Shown here piece after piece: positions 39,857 to 47,981 of a DNA stretch of 64,000 bases. The notes under the pieces are model-generated. The model searched no databases. It was given only the letters and a program-made list of their open reading frames with translations, and was not told the DNA's origin. The stretch lies in contig NZ_AZVB01000012.1 of NCBI RefSeq assembly GCF_000513995.1, positions 62,001-126,000 on the forward strand, written 5' to 3'. Both the position numbers and the translations under genes were made by a program. Numbering within the stretch: position 1 is the first letter of the stretch; each line of letters opens with the position of its first letter. This DNA is from Pseudoxanthomonas sp. J35 (GTDB lineage Bacteria; Pseudomonadota; Gammaproteobacteria; Xanthomonadales; Xanthomonadaceae).

Positions 39857-40007
39857 GGCGTGCTCCATGCGTTTGGGGCGGAGCGCAATTTCGCGCCAGT
39901 CGCGGCGTGGCGAAAGTACCTGCTTGCCCGACACACAGTGCCGGAAAGCGCCCCTATGGCGTGGGTGCGGCGGACGCGATTCCGCGGCCTCGCCGGATCG
40001 CAGGCAT

Positions 40008-40042
40008 AAAAAGACCCGGCAGAGGGAGGGATCTGCCGGGTC
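40008..40042 (-). terminator. Intrinsic terminator of the phasin gene
   Basis: On the minus strand GACCCGGCAGA pairs with TCTGCCGGGTC over 11 bases, with an 8-base loop, followed by TTTTTA. This is the clearest Rho-independent terminator in the window. Confidence 0.85.
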
Positions 40043-40113
40043 CGGGTTTGCGCGGGGGAGGGGATCCGCGCAAATTCAGTTGTCGCCCGCGCGCAAGGCG
40101 CGCGGTGGCGCAA

Positions 40114-40503
40114 TCAGCGCTTGGCGGCCTTGGCGGCCTTGGCCACGGTGGCCTGGGCCTGCTCGGTGGCGGCCTCGAACTGGCTCTTGGCCAGCTGGCC
40201 GAGGGCCTCGCTGGTCTTCAGGGTCAGGCCGAACACTTCCTGGCCGGCGGCGGCGACGCGCTCGGCGTTGTCGCGGGCCACCTGCAGGCCCTTCGGGAAC
40301 AGGCTCTTGTAGGCCTCCAGGTCGCGGGCCTCGGCCAGCTCACCGAGGTAGCTGGTGGTGGCGTCGATGTTCTTCTCGAAGGTCCGCAGCTGCACGCCGA
40401 AGACGGTCTCGGCGTTCTCCAGGGCCAGGCGGTTCACACGCGCGGCCACCGCGGCGAGCTGGTGGGTATAGGCGCTGAACTGGTCATTGAACTGGTACGA
40501 CAT
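40114..40503 (-). CDS. phaP: Phasin family protein
   Basis: A 129-residue, all-helical, amphipathic protein with the phasin pattern (MSYQFNDQFSAYTHQLAAVA, then LEAYKSLFPKGLQVARDNAE). Phasins coat polyhydroxyalkanoate granules. The C-terminus is the usual Ala/Lys-rich tail (ATVAKAAKAAKR). No PHA synthase gene is nearby, but the short length and strong promoter and terminator fit an abundant granule protein. The start has GGAG eight bases upstream. Confidence 0.9.
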   Translation of the reverse strand: MSYQFNDQFSAYTHQLAAVAARVNRLALENAETVFGVQLRTFEKNIDATTSYLGELAEARDLEAYKSLFPKGLQVARDNAERVAAAGQEVFGLTLKTSEALGQLAKSQFEAATEQAQATVAKAAKAAKR

Positions 40504-40540
40504 GGCGGTCTCCGTTACGGATTGCCTGATGGTGCGGTGC

Positions 40541-40569
40541 AGCATACAGCGGCTTCTGTTGCGATGCAA
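40541..40569 (-). promoter_or_regulatory. Promoter of the phasin gene, with palindrome over the -35
   Basis: The minus-strand TTGCAT (-35) and TATGCT (-10) are exactly 17 bases apart. The -35 lies inside the palindrome TGTTGC-GAT-GCAACA (40558-40572), a plausible operator, for example for a PhaR-type repressor; the identity is inference. Confidence 0.6.
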
Positions 40570-40645
40570 CAAGATCCGGCAAATAATTTTCCGTCCGTTC
40601 AGGATCCTTTGGAGTCAATGACTTGGCGGGCATGCGACCACGCTT

Positions 40646-40667
40646 CCGGGCCGCCTGGGCGGCCCGG
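40646..40667 (-). terminator. GC hairpin between queD and the phasin promoter
   Basis: CCGGGCCGCC pairs with GGCGGCCCGG around a two-base loop, about 40 bases after the queD stop. It has no T-run, so termination is likely but not certain. Confidence 0.45.
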
Positions 40668-40708
40668 AGGGGGGGATTTGCGCGGCGAAGGGCCGGTGGG
40701 CCGGACCT

Positions 40709-41062
40709 TCAGCCCCGGTAGCGGCAGCCGGAGGTGCAGGTTTCGTGGACCACGACCTCGCTCAGCAGCGGCAGCGCCGGCTTGAGCCGGCCCCAGATCC
40801 ACGCCGCCAGCCGTTCGCTGGTGGGGTTTTCCAGGCCGTCGATCTCGTTGAGGTAGTGGTGGTCCAGCTGCTCGTACAGCGGCTTGAACGCCGCCTTGAT
40901 CTCGGCGAAGTCCATCACCCAGCCGGTGTGCGGATCGGCGTCGCCGGAAACATGGATTTCCACCCGGAACGAATGCCCGTGCAGGCGCGCGCACTTGTGC
41001 CCTTCCGGCACGTTCGGCAGGCGATGCGCGGCTTCGAGGGTGAAGACCTTGAAGATGTCCAT
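40709..41062 (-). CDS. queD: 6-carboxy-5,6,7,8-tetrahydropterin synthase
   Basis: A 117-residue T-fold enzyme that converts 7,8-dihydroneopterin triphosphate into 6-carboxytetrahydropterin, the second step of queuosine (7-deazaguanine tRNA base) synthesis. The zinc histidines are His13 (EAAHRL), His28 and His30 (ARLHGHSF), and the catalytic Cys24 is in [10 protein letters not shown]. The C-terminal [12 protein letters not shown] is a family signature. The length matches QueD. Confidence 0.95.
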   Translation of the reverse strand: MDIFKVFTLEAAHRLPNVPEGHKCARLHGHSFRVEIHVSGDADPHTGWVMDFAEIKAAFKPLYEQLDHHYLNEIDGLENPTSERLAAWIWGRLKPALPLLSEVVVHETCTSGCRYRG

Positions 41063-41097
41063 GCGTGGATTCTGTTACGCGGAGTGGAACCCGGCAA

Positions 41098-42486
41098 TCA
41101 CGCGGGGGCGTGATGGCCGGTGTGGCTGCGGCGCGGGCCGCGGCCGTGCGGCTGCTGGCGACGGCCCGGGTTGGCCGCGGCCTTGCCGCCTTCGCGCTGC
41201 GGCTGGCCGCCGCCGGACTTCTTCGGGCCGGCGTGCGCGTGGCGCGGCGCATCGCCGTGCGGACGGCGCGCATGGCGACGCGGCGGACGCTGCCCGCCGG
41301 GCACTTCGGCCTTGCCCGGCGCACTGTTGCCCCAGCGGATCGGCACCTGCGGCTCGAACCCCGGCAGGTCGCGGATCTCCATGTCGCGGTCGAGCAGGCG
41401 CACGATCTGGCGCAGCAGCTTGGCGTCGTCCTGCGAGACCAGCGACAGCGCCTCGCCGCTGGCGCCGTTGCGGCCGGTGCGGCCGATGCGGTGCACGTAG
41501 TCCTCGGCCACCATCGGCAGGTCGTAGTTGATCACCCGCGGCAGCTGGTCGATGTCGATGCCGCGCGCGGCGATATCGGTCGCCACCAGCACCTTGACCT
41601 TGCCGGCCTTGAAGTCGCCCAGCGCGCGCAGGCGCTGGCCCTGGCTCTTGTTGCCGTGGATCGCCGCGGCGTGGATGCCGGACTTCTCCAGGAAGGTGGC
41701 CAGCTTGTCGCTGCCATGCTTGGTCTTGGCGAACACCAGGGTCTGCACCCGGGTGTCCTGGCCGAGCAGGTGCAGCAGCAGCTCGCGCTTGCGGCCGGCG
41801 TCGACCGGGTGCACGCGGTGGGCGATGGTCTCGGCGACGGTGTTCTGCGGGGTGACCTGCACCTCGCGCGGATGGCGCATGAACTCCATCGCCAGCTGCT
41901 TGATGCTCTCCGGGAAGGTGGCCGAGAACAGCAGGGTCTGCCGGTTCTGCTTCGGCAGCTTGGCGAGGATGCGCTTGATCGAGGGCAGGAAGCCCATGTC
42001 GAGCATGCGGTCGGCCTCGTCCAGCACCAGGATCTCGATCCCGGACAGGTCGACGCTGCGGCGTTCGATGTGGTCGATCAGGCGGCCCGGGCAGGCGATC
42101 ACCAGGTCCACGCCGCGGCGCAGCGCGTCCAGCTGGTTGCCCATGCCGACGCCGCCGTAGATCACCGCGCTGGGGATGCGCAGGTACTTGCTGTAGCCGC
42201 GCAGGCTGTCGTGCACCTGGGTGGCCAGCTCGCGGGTCGGCGCCAGCACCAGCGCACGCGGGCGGCGCGGGCCGTTGACCGCCTGCGGCTTCGTGCCCAG
42301 GTGCTGCAGCAGCGGCAGGCCGAACGCGGCGGTCTTGCCGGTGCCGGTCTGCGCGCCGGCCAGCAGGTCGTGGCCGGCCAGGGCCAGCGGGATGGCCTGC
42401 TGCTGGATCGGAGTGGGGTTCTCGTAGCCCTGCTCGGCCAGCGCACGCAGCAGGAAGGGCGCCAGGCCCAGGTGTTCGAACGACAT
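41098..42486 (-). CDS. rhlE: DEAD-box RNA helicase, RhlE type
   Basis: A 462-residue ATP-dependent RNA helicase. The N-terminus MSFEHLGLAPFLLRALAEQG is the RhlE Q-motif region. Motif I is AQTGTGKT, motif II VLDEADRMLDMGF, motif III LFSATFPE, and the second RecA domain has ATDIAARGIDI and YVHRIGRTGRNG. The last 80 residues are a basic Arg/Gly/Pro/His tail, common in RhlE for RNA binding. The ATG at 42486 has GGAG before it. A TAGAAT box 225 bases upstream suggests a long 5' leader. Confidence 0.94.
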   Translation of the reverse strand: MSFEHLGLAPFLLRALAEQGYENPTPIQQQAIPLALAGHDLLAGAQTGTGKTAAFGLPLLQHLGTKPQAVNGPRRPRALVLAPTRELATQVHDSLRGYSKYLRIPSAVIYGGVGMGNQLDALRRGVDLVIACPGRLIDHIERRSVDLSGIEILVLDEADRMLDMGFLPSIKRILAKLPKQNRQTLLFSATFPESIKQLAMEFMRHPREVQVTPQNTVAETIAHRVHPVDAGRKRELLLHLLGQDTRVQTLVFAKTKHGSDKLATFLEKSGIHAAAIHGNKSQGQRLRALGDFKAGKVKVLVATDIAARGIDIDQLPRVINYDLPMVAEDYVHRIGRTGRNGASGEALSLVSQDDAKLLRQIVRLLDRDMEIRDLPGFEPQVPIRWGNSAPGKAEVPGGQRPPRRHARRPHGDAPRHAHAGPKKSGGGQPQREGGKAAANPGRRQQPHGRGPRRSHTGHHAPA

Positions 42487-42708
42487 TGGAAGCTCCATGG
42501 CAAAACCCGCGGAGGCTCGCGCCTGCGGGCTGATCGGTCATGCGATCGGTGACTCGGAGCGTTCCCGTGAACCGCGCTGCGAGAAGTGGATGGCCGGTAT
42601 CGGCCCGGTTGCCTGGCGAATGGCGTCGGAGTGGGACGGCGCGCCGGGAGTTTCCGGGGCTGCCGTTCCCCGAGGGAAACGGACGGCCGCCTGGCAACCA
42701 GACCGCCG

Positions 42709-42714
42709 ATTCTA
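42709..42714 (-). promoter_or_regulatory. -10 box TAGAAT for rhlE
   Basis: The minus-strand TAGAAT in CGCGTAGAATCGGCGGTC is one base from consensus. It would give rhlE a 5' leader of roughly 215 bases. Confidence 0.4.
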
Positions 42715-42863
42715 CGCGAAGCCGGCCGTTCCCGCCCGTACGCCTGGCCGGATCGTTCAGGGGGACGGGCGCGACCTTTCCGCCGGTTCGACCCGCGACC
42801 CGTCCGGCAGCACGATGCCGGCCATTCAAAGCGTTTCGGATGAAACAATCGCCCGGGAGCCGC

Positions 42864-42869
42864 TACAAT
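42864..42869 (+). promoter_or_regulatory. -10 box TACAAT for the FAH-family gene
   Basis: TACAAT lies 28 bases before the ATG at 42897; AGGAG follows at a good ribosome-site distance. Confidence 0.5.
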
Positions 42870-42896
42870 CCGCCGCCCCAGCAGCAGGAGTAGGCG

Positions 42897-43895
42897 ATGA
42901 AGCTCGGATCCCTCAAGGAAGGCGGCCGCGACGGCACCCTGGTGGTGGTATCGCGTGACCTGGCCCGCGCCGTGCGCGCCACCGGCATCGCCGCCACCCT
43001 GCAGCAGGCGCTGGACGACTGGCAGCGGGCCGCCCCGCGCCTGGTCGCCCTGGCCGCGGCGCTGGAGGCCGGCGAGGCCGAAGGCGCCTTTGAACTCGAG
43101 TTCGACGCCCTGGCCGCGCCGCTGCCGCGCGCCTACGAGTTCGTCGACGGCAGCGCCTACCTGCCGCACGTGGAGCGCGTGCGCCGCGCCCGTGGCGCCG
43201 AGGTGCCCGAAAGCTTCTATACCGACCCGCTGATGTACCAGGCCACCAGCGCCGGCTTCCTCGGCCCGCGCGACCCGGTGCGCGTGACCAGCGAGGACTA
43301 CGGCATCGACCTGGAAGCCGAGATCGTGGTGATCACCGACGACGTGCCGATGGCGGTGACGCCGGAGCAGGCCGCCGGGCACATCCAGCTGGTCGGCCTG
43401 GTCAACGACGTCTCCCTGCGCAACCTGATCCCGGCCGAACTGGCCAAGGGCTTCGGCTTCCTGCAGTCCAAGCCGCGTTCGGCGCTGTCGCCGGTGTTCG
43501 TGACGCCCGACGAGCTGGGCGAGGCCTGGCGCGGCAACAAGCTGCACCTGCCGCTGCTGACCCACGTCAACGGCGAATGGTTCGGCGCGCCGGAAGCGGG
43601 CGAGGACATGCAGTTCGACTTCGCCCAGCTGGTCGCCCACGCGGCCAGGACCCGCCCGCTGGCGGCCGGCACCCTCGTCGGCTCCGGCACCATCGCCAAC
43701 CAGGACGTGTCCCGCGGCGCCTCGTGCTTCGCCGAGAAGCGCACCGTGGAGGCGCTGCGCGACGGCAAGCCAAGCACGCCGTTCCTCAGGTTCGGCGACC
43801 GCGTGCGCATCGAGATGCTGGACCGCGAGGGCCGCAGCCTGTTCGGCGCGATCGAGCAGAAGATCGAACGCCAGCCGCTGCCCGGCCAGGGCTGA
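42897..43895 (+). CDS. Fumarylacetoacetate hydrolase-family protein
   Basis: A 332-residue FAH-fold enzyme. The metal-binding core is visible in DYGIDLEAEIVVITDDV, then VGLVNDVSLRNL, SKPRSALSPV and LVGSGTIANQDVSRGAS. The N-terminal SH3-like half of a full-length FAH (MKLGSLKEGGRDGTLVVVSRDL) is present, and the next gene is maleylacetoacetate isomerase, so it most likely cleaves fumarylacetoacetate (or a close acylpyruvate) in tyrosine or homogentisate breakdown. It is somewhat shorter than eukaryotic FAH, which is normal for bacterial homologues. Confidence 0.88.
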   Translation: MKLGSLKEGGRDGTLVVVSRDLARAVRATGIAATLQQALDDWQRAAPRLVALAAALEAGEAEGAFELEFDALAAPLPRAYEFVDGSAYLPHVERVRRARGAEVPESFYTDPLMYQATSAGFLGPRDPVRVTSEDYGIDLEAEIVVITDDVPMAVTPEQAAGHIQLVGLVNDVSLRNLIPAELAKGFGFLQSKPRSALSPVFVTPDELGEAWRGNKLHLPLLTHVNGEWFGAPEAGEDMQFDFAQLVAHAARTRPLAAGTLVGSGTIANQDVSRGASCFAEKRTVEALRDGKPSTPFLRFGDRVRIEMLDREGRSLFGAIEQKIERQPLPGQG

Positions 43896-43992
43896 GCCGG
43901 CAGGCGGCGCGGCGCCCGCGATGGGCGGCGGCCACGATGGCCGCGGCGCGCGCTATGGTGCGTCGCGCCGGCACGCATCGGGAGGGGAGGCG

Positions 43993-44667
43993 ATGGCGAA
44001 CGAGGAAACCCTGCGGCTGTACTCGTACTGGCGCTCCAGCGCCGCCTACCGCGTGCGCATCGGCCTGGAGCTCAAGGGCCTGCCGTACGCGATCCAGCCG
44101 GTGCACCTGCTCGAGGGCGGTGGCCAGCAGCACGCGCCGGACTACGCCGCGCTCAACCCGCAGCAGCTGGTGCCACTGCTGATGCACGGCCGCCGCGCCG
44201 TGCGCCAGTCGCTGGCGATCCTCGAATACATCGACGAGACCTGGCCCGACGCCGAGCCGCTGCTGCCGGACACCGCGCGCGGACGCGCGCGGGTGCGCGC
44301 GCTGGCGCTGCTGGTGGCCTGCGACATCCACCCGCTCAACAACCTGCGCGTGCTGCAGTTCTTCGAGCAGCAGTGGAACGTGCCGCAGGCCGAGCGCGAG
44401 GACTGGGTGCGGCACTGGATCGTCGACGGGCTGGACGCGTTCGAGGCGCTCGTCGCCGACGACCCGTCCACCGGCAGCTTCTGCCACGGCGACGTGCCCG
44501 GCCTGGCCGACTGCTGCCTGGTGCCGCAGCTGTACAACGCGCGCCGCTTCGGCATCGACGTGGCGCGCTGGCCGACCCTGGCGCGGATCGAGCGCGCCTG
44601 CCTGGAGCTGGCGGCGTTCCGCGCGGCCGCGCCCGAGGCGCAGCCGGACGCGCCGCGCCGGTCCTGA
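43993..44667 (+). CDS. maiA: Maleylacetoacetate isomerase
   Basis: A 224-residue zeta-class glutathione S-transferase that isomerises maleylacetoacetate to fumarylacetoacetate, the substrate of the preceding FAH gene. The zeta signature SYWRSSAAYRVRIGLELKGL is at the N-terminus, with NPQQLVPLL, QSLAILEYIDETWP and CDIHPLNNLRVLQ further on. The ATG at 43993 follows a very strong GGAGGGGAGG ribosome site. It lies 97 bases after the FAH stop in the same direction, so the two are likely one operon. Confidence 0.93.
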   Translation: MANEETLRLYSYWRSSAAYRVRIGLELKGLPYAIQPVHLLEGGGQQHAPDYAALNPQQLVPLLMHGRRAVRQSLAILEYIDETWPDAEPLLPDTARGRARVRALALLVACDIHPLNNLRVLQFFEQQWNVPQAEREDWVRHWIVDGLDAFEALVADDPSTGSFCHGDVPGLADCCLVPQLYNARRFGIDVARWPTLARIERACLELAAFRAAAPEAQPDAPRRS

Positions 44668-44677
44668 GGAAACGCCG

Positions 44678-44698
44678 CGGCGCCCGCGAGGGGCGCCG
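44678..44698. terminator. Hairpin between convergent maiA and pilU
   Basis: CGGCGCCC pairs with GGGCGCCG around five bases. It could end transcription from both sides, though neither flank is T-rich. Confidence 0.4.
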
Positions 44699-44704
44699 GG
44701 ACGA

Positions 44705-45838
44705 TCAGCCGAAGCCGTGGCTGATGGTGGCCGAGCCGCCGCCGCTGAGGTCGGCGTAGGGATCGTGCTCGCCGTCGGCGCCTTCGGACAGGCGGAACTT
44801 CAGCGCCAGGCCGTCGCGCGAGTCGGCCGCGCGCAGCGCCTCCTCCTGCTCGATCTTGCCCTGCTTGACCAGCCGGAACAGGCACTGGTCGAAGCTCTGC
44901 ATGCCTTCCTCCAGCGAGCTTTCCATCGCCGCCTTGATCTCGTGCACCTGGCCGCGGCGCAGCAGGTCGCGGATCATCGGCGTGTTGAGCAGTACCTCGG
45001 TCGCCGGCAGGCGCCGGCCGTCGACGCCCTTGACCAGGCGCAGCGACACCACCGCGCGCAGGTTCAGCGCCAGGTTCATCAGCACGTTCTTGTGCGCGCT
45101 CTCGGGGAAGAAGTTGAGGATGCGCTCGATGGTCTGGTCGGCGTTGTTGGAGTGCAGGGTCGCCAGGCACAGGTGGCCGGTTTCGGCGAAGGCGATCGCC
45201 GCCTCCATGGTCTCCGCGTCGAGGATCTCGCCGATCAGGATCACGTCCGGCGCCTCGCGCATCGCGTTCTTCAGTGCGTTGTGGAAGGCGTGGGTGTCCA
45301 GGCCGACCTCGCGCTGGTTGACGATCGACTTCTTGTGCTTGTGCAGGTACTCGATCGGGTCCTCGATGGTGAGGATGTGCCCGGTCATGTTGCTGTTGCG
45401 GTAGTCGATCATCGACGCCAGCGAGGTCGACTTGCCCGAACCGGTGGAGCCGACGATCAGCACCAGCCCGCGCGGGGTCATGATGATGTCCTTCAGCACC
45501 TCCGGCAGGTTCAGCTCCTCAATCGAGGGGATCACGCTGCGGATGGCGCGGATCACCATGCCGACCTCGCCGCGCTGCTTGAACACGTTGACGCGGAAGC
45601 GGCCGGCGTCGGCCACGGCGATGGCCATGTTCAGCTCCAGGTCGCGCTCGAACTGCGGCACCTGGCCTTCGTCCATCAGCGAGTAGGCGATCTTCTTGAC
45701 CATGCCCGGCGGCAGGCCGGTATTGCCCAGCGGATACAGCTTGCCTTCGATCTTGATGTACACCGGTGCCCCGGTGGTCAGGAACATGTCCGAGGCATTC
45801 TTCTCGGTCATCAGCTTCAGGAAGTAGCCGATATCCAT
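44705..45838 (-). CDS. pilU: Type IV pilus retraction ATPase PilU
   Basis: A 377-residue hexameric secretion ATPase of the PilT/PilU group. Walker A is GSTGSGKST (130-138), and the Asp/Walker B region reads PDVILIGEILDAETMEAAIAF. The variant IGEILD in place of PilT's GEMRD, the IAYSLMDEGQVPQFERD segment and the extended C-terminus ending GGSATISHGFG point to PilU. It assists PilT in twitching-pilus retraction. The usual pilT partner is not immediately upstream here. Its start lies 108 bases from a divergent envelope gene. Confidence 0.93.
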   Translation of the reverse strand: MDIGYFLKLMTEKNASDMFLTTGAPVYIKIEGKLYPLGNTGLPPGMVKKIAYSLMDEGQVPQFERDLELNMAIAVADAGRFRVNVFKQRGEVGMVIRAIRSVIPSIEELNLPEVLKDIIMTPRGLVLIVGSTGSGKSTSLASMIDYRNSNMTGHILTIEDPIEYLHKHKKSIVNQREVGLDTHAFHNALKNAMREAPDVILIGEILDAETMEAAIAFAETGHLCLATLHSNNADQTIERILNFFPESAHKNVLMNLALNLRAVVSLRLVKGVDGRRLPATEVLLNTPMIRDLLRRGQVHEIKAAMESSLEEGMQSFDQCLFRLVKQGKIEQEEALRAADSRDGLALKFRLSEGADGEHDPYADLSGGGSATISHGFG

Positions 45839-45946
45839 TACGCAACGATCCCCAACTGCTCGATTTACGTGGCCCCGGGCCGGCGTTGCATGCGCGGCGC
45901 GGGCTTCAGACAATGGCCGCGCCGTCACAGGACACGACCTTCCCCG

Positions 45947-46345
45947 ATGAACGAGCCTAGCTTCGCACACTTCCGCCGGCGCCTGTACGCGCTGTTCGTC
46001 GCAACCGGGTTGGCGGTCACAGCCCATGCCCAGGTGGCCTCGCCGGACGTGCAGCGTGCCGAGGAGGCCGTGCTGCAGGCCCAGCAGGCCGATGCCGATC
46101 AGTGGGCCCCCGATCTGATGGAGGCGGCGCGCGCCGGGCTGGTCCAGGCCCAGGCCGGGGCCATGTCGCGCAGCCGCAGCGAGCGCCGCGAGGCCGCGGA
46201 ACTGGCCCGCCGGGTGGCGGTGGACGCCGACCTGGCCCGCGCCCGCAGCGAGCGCGCCCAGGCCGAGGCCGCGCTGCAGCAGCGCCGCGCCGAGGTGGCC
46301 GAACTGCGCCAGTCGCTGGGCCTGCCGGCGGAGGGCACCCCATGA
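45947..46345 (+). CDS. Exported DUF4398-like envelope protein
   Basis: A 132-residue protein with a signal peptide (about 1-28, ending AVTAHAQ) and an Ala/Arg/Gln-rich helical mature part with a coiled-coil tendency. The pattern VQRAEEAVLQAQQADADQW resembles the DUF4398 domain found next to OmpA-like proteins. The downstream gene starts inside its stop codon (ATGA), so they work together. The role is unknown; a periplasmic structural function is likely. Confidence 0.75.
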   Translation: MNEPSFAHFRRRLYALFVATGLAVTAHAQVASPDVQRAEEAVLQAQQADADQWAPDLMEAARAGLVQAQAGAMSRSRSERREAAELARRVAVDADLARARSERAQAEAALQQRRAEVAELRQSLGLPAEGTP

Positions 46346-47235
46346 GCCTGCGTTCGAGGATGCTATCGGCCTGCCTGCTGGCGGCCGTCGCCGCCCCGTC
46401 CCTGGCCCTGGCCGCGGACGATCCGGACGTGGTGCGCCTGCAGGCGCGCCTGGCGGCCCTGCGCAACGACCCGCTGATCGGGCGGCTGGCCGCGTTCGAG
46501 CAGATGGAGGCCCGCCAGGCCATCGACGCGCTGGCCCAGGCCCGCCGCAACGACCGCCCCGGCGCGCTGTACATCGCCGAGCGCCGGGTCGAGATCGCCG
46601 AGGCCGCCGCCATCACCGAGGGCGCGCGCCGCGAACTGGGCGCGCTGGACCTGCAGCGCACCGAGCTGCTGCTGCAGGCCAGCCGGCGCGACGCCGAGCG
46701 CGCCCGCCAGGAGGCCGAGCGCCTGCGCATCCAGTCGCAGATCCAGGCTGAGGAAGCCGAACGCCTGCGCCTGGCCGCCGAGGCCGAGGCGGCCGCGCGC
46801 AGCGAGGCCGAGCAGGCGCTGACCAGCGTGGCCGGCAAGCAGACCGCGCAGCTGAGCGCGGCGCGGCGCAAGGAGGCGGCGCTGGCGCGCCAGGAGGCCG
46901 AACTGCTGACCGGGGCCAAGCTGCCGCCGTCGAGCTTCGAATCGCGCGGGGAGGTGTTCGTCCTGCCGGCGGCCACCTTCGCTTCCGGCAAGTCCGCCTT
47001 GGCCGAGGAGGGCAAGTCCGCGGCCGGCGTGCTGGCCGCGTACCTGCAGATCGGCAAGCGCGGCAGGATCCGGGTCGAGGCCATCGACAAGGACGCCAAG
47101 CTGGCCAAGGCGCGTGCCGAGGCGGTGAAGGCGGCGCTGGTCGCCGGCGGCGTGCCGGCCTCGCAGGTCACCGCTTCGGGCAAGGCCGGCGCGGCCACCG
47201 CGAAGAAGGCCGCCGAAGTGGTCGTCGCGCAGTAA
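46342..47235 (+). CDS. Exported coiled-coil protein with degenerate OmpA-like C-terminus
   Basis: A 297-residue protein with a signal peptide (about 1-25, MSLRSRMLSACLLAAVAAPS then LALAAD), a long Arg/Glu/Ala coiled coil (about 85-205) and a C-terminal segment resembling the OmpA peptidoglycan-binding fold (GEVFVLPAATFASGKSALAE then ARAEAVKAALVAGGVPASQV). The Asp and Arg that contact peptidoglycan in true OmpA domains are not all present, so binding is uncertain. It overlaps the preceding gene by four bases and is translationally coupled to it. Confidence 0.78.
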   Translation: MSLRSRMLSACLLAAVAAPSLALAADDPDVVRLQARLAALRNDPLIGRLAAFEQMEARQAIDALAQARRNDRPGALYIAERRVEIAEAAAITEGARRELGALDLQRTELLLQASRRDAERARQEAERLRIQSQIQAEEAERLRLAAEAEAAARSEAEQALTSVAGKQTAQLSAARRKEAALARQEAELLTGAKLPPSSFESRGEVFVLPAATFASGKSALAEEGKSAAGVLAAYLQIGKRGRIRVEAIDKDAKLAKARAEAVKAALVAGGVPASQVTASGKAGAATAKKAAEVVVAQ

Positions 47236-47379
47236 AAATCGCGGTTACATCAACTGCTTACACGGTGCCGCGGGGCTTTCGCGGCGCCGGCGCCGGCCGG
47301 CGCTGACGGCCGGTTTCCCTTGCCGGATCAATGGCTTGGCAGGCGGCTTGCCGCCTCCGGAAGACAGGAGTAGGGTCGG

Positions 47380-47571
47380 ATACCCGGGTGGTTTCCACCA
47401 TCCGGCTGACCGGAGCACCCTGCCGATGCAGTCGTTGTACGTACCACTGGAGATCGCCGACGGGCCGAGGGTGGCCCGCCGGGAGATGTCCGGTGGCACG
47501 GCCGCCGCCGCGCAGTTCCCGTGCTCCGACAATGCGACGCCCCGGTCCGCAGGTCCGGGGCGTTTGCTTTT
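47380..47571 (+). ncRNA. Candidate structured small RNA or mRNA leader
   Basis: An eight-base-pair closing helix, CGGAGCAC (47411-47418) with GTGCTCCG (47521-47528), encloses a small hairpin CTGC-CGAT-GCAG (47420-47431) and a long one, CCACTGGA (47444-47451) with TCCGGTGG (47489-47496), which itself contains GGGCC/GGCCC. A terminator follows at 47537. A weak promoter (TTGCCG, 17 bases, TAGGGT at 47371-47376) lies before it. I do not recognise the class. It could be a free RNA of about 190 bases or a regulatory leader of the DUF465 gene. Confidence 0.45.
47537..47571 (+). terminator. Intrinsic terminator of the candidate RNA
   Basis: ACGCCCCGG pairs with CCGGGGCGT around a nine-base loop, followed by TTGCTTTT. 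It is 67 bases upstream of the next ATG. Confidence 0.7.
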
Positions 47572-47637
47572 CCGGGGCCGGCCAGGCCGGCCGGCCCGTT
47601 TCCGGCAGGGACGCCAGTTGACCCAGGAGGTGCAGAC

Positions 47638-47853
47638 ATGTTCGAAGGGCAACCGCAGGCCGAGATCGAAGCGCTGATGAAGCGCGACCCCGAGTTCAAG
47701 CAGCTCTACCAGCGACACCGCACGCTGGACAAGAAGGTGATGGATGCGGAACTCGGGGTCCTGCCGATCGACGATGCCACGCTCGGGCAGATGAAGCGCG
47801 AGAAGCTGGCGGCCAAGGAGAAACTGCTGCGCATCTACGACCGGGCCCACTGA
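47638..47853 (+). CDS. DUF465 (YdcH-like) small protein
   Basis: A 71-residue, highly charged, helical protein matching the DUF465/YdcH family (QAEIEALMKRDPEFKQLYQR and RTLDKKVMDAE). Members are common in Proteobacteria and their function is unknown. The ATG at 47638 has a full AGGAGG ribosome site eight bases before it. A terminator lies between this gene and the candidate RNA upstream. Confidence 0.88.
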   Translation: MFEGQPQAEIEALMKRDPEFKQLYQRHRTLDKKVMDAELGVLPIDDATLGQMKREKLAAKEKLLRIYDRAH

Positions 47854-47981
47854 CCCGGTCGTCCTGGACCTGCAAGGTTCACGCCGCGGGCGGTGGCGGG
47901 TTTCCTCGTCGACCCGCCACCGCCCGCGCAATCCCCGCCGGGGCGGCGCTTCCGCCGTTTCCCGGCCCGGCCAATACCGTC

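Larger units (their letters stand above)
42487..42896. other. Divergent gap between rhlE and the FAH gene
   Basis: A 410-base gap without a gene. It holds the rhlE leader (about 42487-42705) with an imperfect hairpin at 42663-42683, back-to-back promoters, and the FAH -10 box at 42864-42869. Confidence 0.55.
47236..47637. other. Intergenic region holding a candidate structured RNA
   Basis: A 402-base gap. The first 110 bases hold only GC palindromes (for example GGCGGC-TT-GCCGCC near 47343). From about 47380 to 47571 the sequence folds into several helices and ends in a terminator. The ATG at 47426 opens a frame that runs through the terminator and has no protein likeness. Confidence 0.5.

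Noticed and set aside
47380-47571. 6S RNA (ssrS)
   Set aside because: The size is right, but 6S is a long rod with a central bubble, and the neighbours are not zapA or the 5-formyltetrahydrofolate cyclo-ligase gene. The helices here are branched.
47426-47677. Short protein starting at the ATG inside the candidate RNA
   Set aside because: No ribosome site, the frame crosses an intrinsic terminator, and the composition is that of random GC-rich sequence.
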